A stretch of DNA of 64,000 nucleotides from Paenibacillus aestuarii (GTDB taxonomy: Bacteria > Bacillota > Bacilli > Paenibacillales > NBRC-103111): positions 186,001-250,000 of the forward strand of contig NZ_JAQFVF010000027.1 of the NCBI RefSeq assembly GCF_027789125.1, read 5' to 3'. A program made the translations under genes and the position numbers. Positions 60,441 to 64,000 of this stretch are shown here, piece after piece; position 1 is the first letter of the stretch; the number at the start of each line of letters is the position of its first letter. Under the pieces are notes generated by a model that worked only from the letters and a program-made list of their open reading frames with translations, was not told where the DNA came from and did not search any database.

Positions 60441-61634
60441 TCATGGTGACTGTTTGATCTTATCCAACTGCGTGTCCGAATAAGCCTCACGAACTTGTAA
60501 AATGGCCGGTAGCTGTTCGAACAACACATCTACCAGCTTCGGATCGAAGTGTTCGCCGCACTCCTCCCTGAATAAATCAAGGATGCGGTCGAGCTCCCAT
60601 GCTTTTTTGTACACCCGTTCGCTGCCCAAGGCGTCAAAGACGTCGGCGATCGCCGTAATACGGCCGAAAATATGAATATTTTCACCCTTCAAACCTTGCG
60701 GGTAGCCCCGTCCGTTCCACTTCTCATGGTGCTCAAGGGCGACAACGGCTGCCGTTTTTAGAATACGCCGGTTGGAATTTTTAAGCAAATTGTACCCGAT
60801 CTGGGTATGGGTCTGCATCACCTGAAACTCCTCGTCGGTCAGTTTGCCCGGCTTATTAAGCACGTCGTCGGGAATCGCCACTTTGCCGATGTCATGCATC
60901 GGGGACGCCATCTTCAACAGCTCGGCTTCTTCTCGGCTCAAGCCTGCGCCAATGGCCAAAATGTAAGAGTACTCGGCCACGCGCTTCACGTGGTTGCCAG
61001 TCTCTTTGGAACGGCTCTCGCCGATTTCGCCCATGGTGATCAGGATCTCTTTTTGCGTTTCTTCAATCTCCTGCGCCAGCATGGCGGATTCCAGCGATTT
61101 GCCCGCATAAGAGGCGGCTAGCGTCAAATATTCCATATCCTTAGCGGAAAATTGGCCGCTTGGCGTCATTTTATTAATCGCTTGGTAGGCCCCGATGATT
61201 TCTCCTTCCAGATTTTTGAACGGAATGACTATCAGTGCCTGGGTCCGGTAGCCTGTCTGCTGATCCGTGCGCAAAGCCCCATTAACCAGATAATCTCTAT
61301 ATTTCTCATTCGTATAAGCATCGTCGATAAGAACAGCCTGATCATGCGTGACCGCATAGCCGACTAAACCGGCTGTGCGGGGTATGCGGATTTCATTGAT
61401 GCCATGGGCAACTTTCGTCCACAGCTCGTTGTTGTTGGCATCCAGCATCCAAACCGAACAGCGATCGGAGGCAATCATGTCGCGTCCCATGTCCGCCATC
61501 AGCATGAGTACGCGGTCCAGCGAGCGCTCATTGGCAATTTTGGCCGTATAATCGAAAATCAGGCTCAGCATTTCCTGTGGCTCCAGATCTCTTTTGCACC
61601 GGGTTTGCCCTATATCAAAACCTTCATGTCCCAT
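60441..61634 (-). CDS. GAF-HD-GYP cyclic-di-GMP phosphodiesterase
   Basis: A 397-residue cytosolic protein: a GAF sensor domain (about 35-195, RVLMLMADMGRDMIASDRCSVWMLD) and an HD-GYP domain (about 205-390) with MHDIGKVAIPDDVLNKPG, HHEKWNGRGYP and a DVFDALGSERVYK block. HD-GYP enzymes degrade c-di-GMP to pGpG or GMP. The start at 61634 has AAGGAG six bases upstream. It precedes the SNF2 gene by 19 bases. It is the only c-di-GMP enzyme in the window, which also has a c-di-GMP riboswitch at 43838. Confidence 0.9.
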   Translation of the reverse strand: MGHEGFDIGQTRCKRDLEPQEMLSLIFDYTAKIANERSLDRVLMLMADMGRDMIASDRCSVWMLDANNNELWTKVAHGINEIRIPRTAGLVGYAVTHDQAVLIDDAYTNEKYRDYLVNGALRTDQQTGYRTQALIVIPFKNLEGEIIGAYQAINKMTPSGQFSAKDMEYLTLAASYAGKSLESAMLAQEIEETQKEILITMGEIGESRSKETGNHVKRVAEYSYILAIGAGLSREEAELLKMASPMHDIGKVAIPDDVLNKPGKLTDEEFQVMQTHTQIGYNLLKNSNRRILKTAAVVALEHHEKWNGRGYPQGLKGENIHIFGRITAIADVFDALGSERVYKKAWELDRILDLFREECGEHFDPKLVDVLFEQLPAILQVREAYSDTQLDKIKQSP

Positions 61635-61835
61635 TACAGTCTCCTTGGTGTATCGCGTAAAAATGATTTCCCTACTATTTCGCTCGGGCTGCGTAGTTTC
61701 CTGCTCGTATGCAGGGGGTGCCATATTTTGTCAGGGTTGGCCAGGGCATAAGATGGTGACCACAAGGGCGGTGTGATACAATCAGGGGGAACAAGGAGAG
61801 CGGATAGGAGCACCGTGATTGGGGAGGGCTATGAG

Positions 61836-62660
61836 ATGGCATGGCTGTGGGGAATTTCAGGGAGTTTGATCATCGCAGGAGCGGCATACGGCAAAGGTTC
61901 GCTATCCCGTTCCGGCTTTTTGGGCGCTATTGTGCTTGGAACGGCCATGTACGCGTTAGGCAGCTTGGCCTGGTTCGGAACGTTAATTGCTTTTTTTGTT
62001 TCGTCGACGCTGCTTTCAAAATATAAGCACAAGCGGAAAGCCGAGGCCGAGAGCGGTTATGCCAAAAGCGGGCGAAGGGATGCCGGGCAAGTTGCCGCCA
62101 ACGGCGGATTGGGCTTGATGCTGTGCGCCCTTCACGCTTGGTGGCCGCATCCGGCCTGGTGGGCCCTCTACGTCGGCGTGATGGCTACGGTCAATGCCGA
62201 TACTTGGGCGACGGAGGTCGGCGGCCTCAGCCGCTCGGTTCCCCGCTCGATCCTGAGCGGGAAGCGCGTGCCGGCTGGCACGTCAGGCGGCGTGACCGCC
62301 CTCGGGCTGCTCGCCTCTTTGCTCGGCGGCTTGTTCATCGGCCTGGTGGGCTGGCTCTGCAGCCAGTTGGACAGCTCAGCGGCAGGCGGGGCGGATACTT
62401 CAGTTGCGCTGCTGCCGCTGCTGACAGCAGGGGCCGTATCCGGCTTGCTCGGCTCGCTGCTCGACTCGCTGCTCGGTGCCACCTTGCAGGTGATGTATCG
62501 CTGCGAGCAATGCGGCAGAATCGTTGAGAAGTCTGCGCATTGCGGCAAGAGCGCTGTACAGGTGCGCGGCATGCGCGGCATGACCAACGATTACGTGAAC
62601 GCGCTCAGCTCGCTGGCGGGCGGGCTCGTGAGCCTCGCCATGCTGGCGCTGCTGTTGTAG
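61836..62660 (+). CDS. DUF92 family membrane protein
   Basis: A 274-residue membrane protein with about six helices, homologous to the TMEM19/VTE6 (DUF92) group. It has the family blocks GGLGLMLC and VNADTWATEVGGLSRSVPRSILSGKRVPAGTSGGVT. VTE6 of plants and cyanobacteria phosphorylates phytyl phosphate, so a prenyl-phosphate kinase role is possible. GGAGG precedes the ATG at 61836. A short C-rich loop (CEQCGRIVEKSAHC) late in the protein looks like a zinc knuckle. Confidence 0.85.
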   Translation: MAWLWGISGSLIIAGAAYGKGSLSRSGFLGAIVLGTAMYALGSLAWFGTLIAFFVSSTLLSKYKHKRKAEAESGYAKSGRRDAGQVAANGGLGLMLCALHAWWPHPAWWALYVGVMATVNADTWATEVGGLSRSVPRSILSGKRVPAGTSGGVTALGLLASLLGGLFIGLVGWLCSQLDSSAAGGADTSVALLPLLTAGAVSGLLGSLLDSLLGATLQVMYRCEQCGRIVEKSAHCGKSAVQVRGMRGMTNDYVNALSSLAGGLVSLAMLALLL

Positions 62661-62716
62661 CGGTGCTGTCAGCGGCCTTGCTCGGCGCAGGCCGTGCAGC
62701 GGCGGCCGCCAAAAAC

Positions 62717-62754
62717 AAAGGAGCTAAGCGTAATTATTCCGCTTAGCTCCTTTT
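62717..62754. terminator. Bidirectional terminator
   Basis: AAAGGAGCTAAGCG (62717-62730) pairs with CGCTTAGCTCCTTT (62740-62753). It lies between the convergent DUF92 and LapA genes. Confidence 0.88.
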
Positions 62755-62758
62755 GTCA

Positions 62759-63088
62759 TTAAGCCGTCGACTCGGTCCCGGCTTCCGCCACAGCAGCCTC
62801 GCCTCCCAGAGGAGCAGGCGTAGTAGGTGCAGGCGCAGCCGCCTGGGTCTCTTGCAGCTGCTTCTCCAGCTGCTTGATCCGCCGCTGCAGTTTAAACTGG
62901 CGGATAAAACCGAACAAGCCGATGATCAGCCCGCCGAGCAGCGTAGACGTCAAGATCACTAAAATCAAAGGCGTGCTCGTCTGGGCAAATAAGAAATTAA
63001 CCTGCACAGGATCTACATTGATGACGGCAAAGATGGCTGTAACCAAGGCGAAAAATAAGGCGAATATTAACGTCCATTGTGTTCTCAT
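62759..63088 (-). CDS. LapA-domain (DUF1049) membrane protein
   Basis: A 109-residue protein with two membrane helices (about 5-25 and 37-60), a coiled segment (LQRRIKQLEKQLQE) and an Ala/Pro-rich tail. LapA-type proteins assist lipopolysaccharide assembly in Gram-negatives; the role of Firmicute homologues is unknown. GAGGTG precedes the ATG at 63088. Confidence 0.83.
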   Translation of the reverse strand: MRTQWTLIFALFFALVTAIFAVINVDPVQVNFLFAQTSTPLILVILTSTLLGGLIIGLFGFIRQFKLQRRIKQLEKQLQETQAAAPAPTTPAPLGGEAAVAEAGTESTA

Positions 63089-63115
63089 GCTGTAACACCT
63101 CACCTCAATTTAAGG

Positions 63116-63145
63116 AAAGGTTGAAAGCGTAAGCTTTCAACCTTT
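63116..63145 (-). terminator. Terminator of pepF
   Basis: AAAGGTTGAAAGC (63116-63128) pairs with GCTTTCAACCTTT (63133-63145). It lies just past the pepF stop on the minus strand. Confidence 0.75.
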
Positions 63146-63175
63146 ATTAGTTAAATCTTCGACTTTGGTCGCTTA

Positions 63176-64000
63176 TTATTTCGTCAGTTCTTCCATTTGA
63201 TCAAGCAGTGAGCTGAATACGCTCATCGCTTGCTTGATTGGCTCCGGAGTCGACATATCGACGCCTGCGCGTTTCAAGATGTTCAGCGAGTAGTCGCTGC
63301 CGCCGCTTTTCAGGAAGCCAAGGTAGCGTTCGACCGCCGGCTGGCCTTCATCCAGAATTTGCTTCGCAAAGCTGGTAGCTGCGGAGAAGCCTGTCGCGTA
63401 TTTGTACACATAAAAGCTGTTGTAGAAGTGAGGAATGCGGGCCCACTCCATCTCGATATCCTGGTCAACAACCATGTCATTGCCATGATACAGCTTGTTA
63501 AGCCCATAGTAGATTTCGCTGAATTCCTGCGGTGTCAGCGATTCTCCGGCTTCCGCTTTCTCATGCGTAATCATCTCGAATTCCGCAAACATCGTTTGAC
63601 GGAACACAGTCGTACGGAACTGGTCAGCGTAGTAAGTCAACAGGTACATTTTTTCCTTCGGATCGGTTACGCGTTTGAGCAAGTAGTCCATGAGCAGCGC
63701 TTCATTGAGCGTGGATGCCACTTCGGCGAGGAAAATCGTATACTGCGCATAGCGGTAAGCTTGATTTTCATCGGACAAATACGAGTGAATCGCGTGTCCC
63801 ATCTCATGTGTCAGCGTGAACATGCTGTTCAGGTTGTCCTTGTGGTTCAACAGCACATAAGGATGCGTGCCGTAAGCGCCCCAGCTGTAAGCGCCGTTGC
63901 GTTTGTTCTTATTCTCGTACACGTCAATCCAATGGTTATCGAAGCCTTCTTGAAGAATTTTCAAATAATTGTCGCCAAGCGGCGCGAGACTCTTCTTAAT
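63176..64000 (-). CDS. pepF: Oligoendopeptidase F, C-terminal part (runs off the window)
   Basis: The frame is open through the right edge of the window; 275 codons are present, ending at 63176. It carries the M3 zinc motif HEMGHAIH, AEVASTLNE and a YGLNKLYHGNDM block, all typical of PepF. PepF cleaves oligopeptides of about 7-17 residues in the cytosol. In Bacillus it can affect competence and sporulation signalling. The missing N-terminal half (about 300 residues) lies beyond 64000. Confidence 0.92.
   Translation of the reverse strand: MKKSLAPLGDNYLKILQEGFDNHWIDVYENKNKRNGAYSWGAYGTHPYVLLNHKDNLNSMFTLTHEMGHAIHSYLSDENQAYRYAQYTIFLAEVASTLNEALLMDYLLKRVTDPKEKMYLLTYYADQFRTTVFRQTMFAEFEMITHEKAEAGESLTPQEFSEIYYGLNKLYHGNDMVVDQDIEMEWARIPHFYNSFYVYKYATGFSAATSFAKQILDEGQPAVERYLGFLKSGGSDYSLNILKRAGVDMSTPEPIKQAMSVFSSLLDQMEELTK

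Overview
The window looks like chromosomal DNA of a spore-forming Firmicute of the Paenibacillaceae, most likely Paenibacillus or a close relative. The evidence is moderate GC, strong AGGAGG-type ribosome binding sites, frequent GTG and TTG starts, tight intrinsic terminators, and the gene content: DUF3231 and DUF2935 proteins, YtxH/DUF948 stress proteins, DUF1450, a thiol glutathione peroxidase, VanZ/VanY, an SgrR-type regulator with a solute-binding domain, and an Alr-independent glutamate racemase. The genus is inferred; no rRNA gene is present. I see no phage, IS element or CRISPR array. One tRNA-Ala(GGC) gene is present.

Layout. 0.4-4.9 kb: a tiny membrane protein, a cytosolic NodB deacetylase, and a TetR gene co-transcribed with a long rifampicin-phosphotransferase/PEP-synthase-like gene. 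4.9-11.9 kb: a cupin with a PYEQ-repeat tail, a TetR-DoxX operon with a clear operator, DUF3231, a second cupin, an acyl-CoA-dehydrogenase-like flavoprotein, an O-methyltransferase divergent from a LysR regulator, and DinB. 12-16 kb: vanR-vanS-vanY, tRNA-Ala, a small membrane protein and vanZ. 16-25.6 kb: SgrR-like regulator, TPR protein, acyltransferase, a HepT-fold protein with a degenerate active site, a SufR-like regulator, KDPG aldolase, stress proteins, a NAGPA-domain protein and an XRE-LytTR fusion regulator. 25.7-33.2 kb: GH15 glucoamylase with a glucose-dehydrogenase-like enzyme, BdbC, a lipoprotein deacetylase, MurI and an M14 peptidase. 33.3-45.9 kb: an EmrAB-like pump, several very small genes, AI-2E transporter, methionine aminopeptidase, HxlR, HesB-DUF1450 pair, GPx, a nucleoside-sugar epimerase homologue, a Ser/Cys-rich-tailed protein, an MFS transporter, then a cyclic-di-GMP-I riboswitch ahead of a small unknown gene, DUF2935 and a VOC protein. 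46-54.8 kb: a second rph-like gene with a good sigma-A promoter, a THUMP methyltransferase, an O-methyltransferase, phosphoesterase, and CapA-FAH-SDR. 54.8-56.2 kb: a gene-free repeat block, with about 50 degenerate heptamers followed by about 2.5 copies of a ~260-300 bp unit full of TCCTGC/GCAGGA hairpins. 56.2-64 kb: AraC regulator, HD-GYP and SNF2 helicase operon, DUF92, LapA and the C-terminal part of PepF.

Themes. Cell-wall functions recur: two NodB proteins, VanRSY and VanZ, MurI, an ENP1-like M14 peptidase, CapA. Detoxification recurs too: two rph-like genes, three efflux or exporter genes, DoxX, GPx, and four regulators of types that often sense small molecules. Cyclic-di-GMP is represented by a riboswitch and an HD-GYP phosphodiesterase. 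The most promising items for new biology are the riboswitch-controlled unknown gene at 44039, the repeat block at 54.8-56.1 kb with relatives at 29.1 kb, the promoter bracketed by an inverted repeat at 20971-21028, and the two rph-like paralogues with different control regions.
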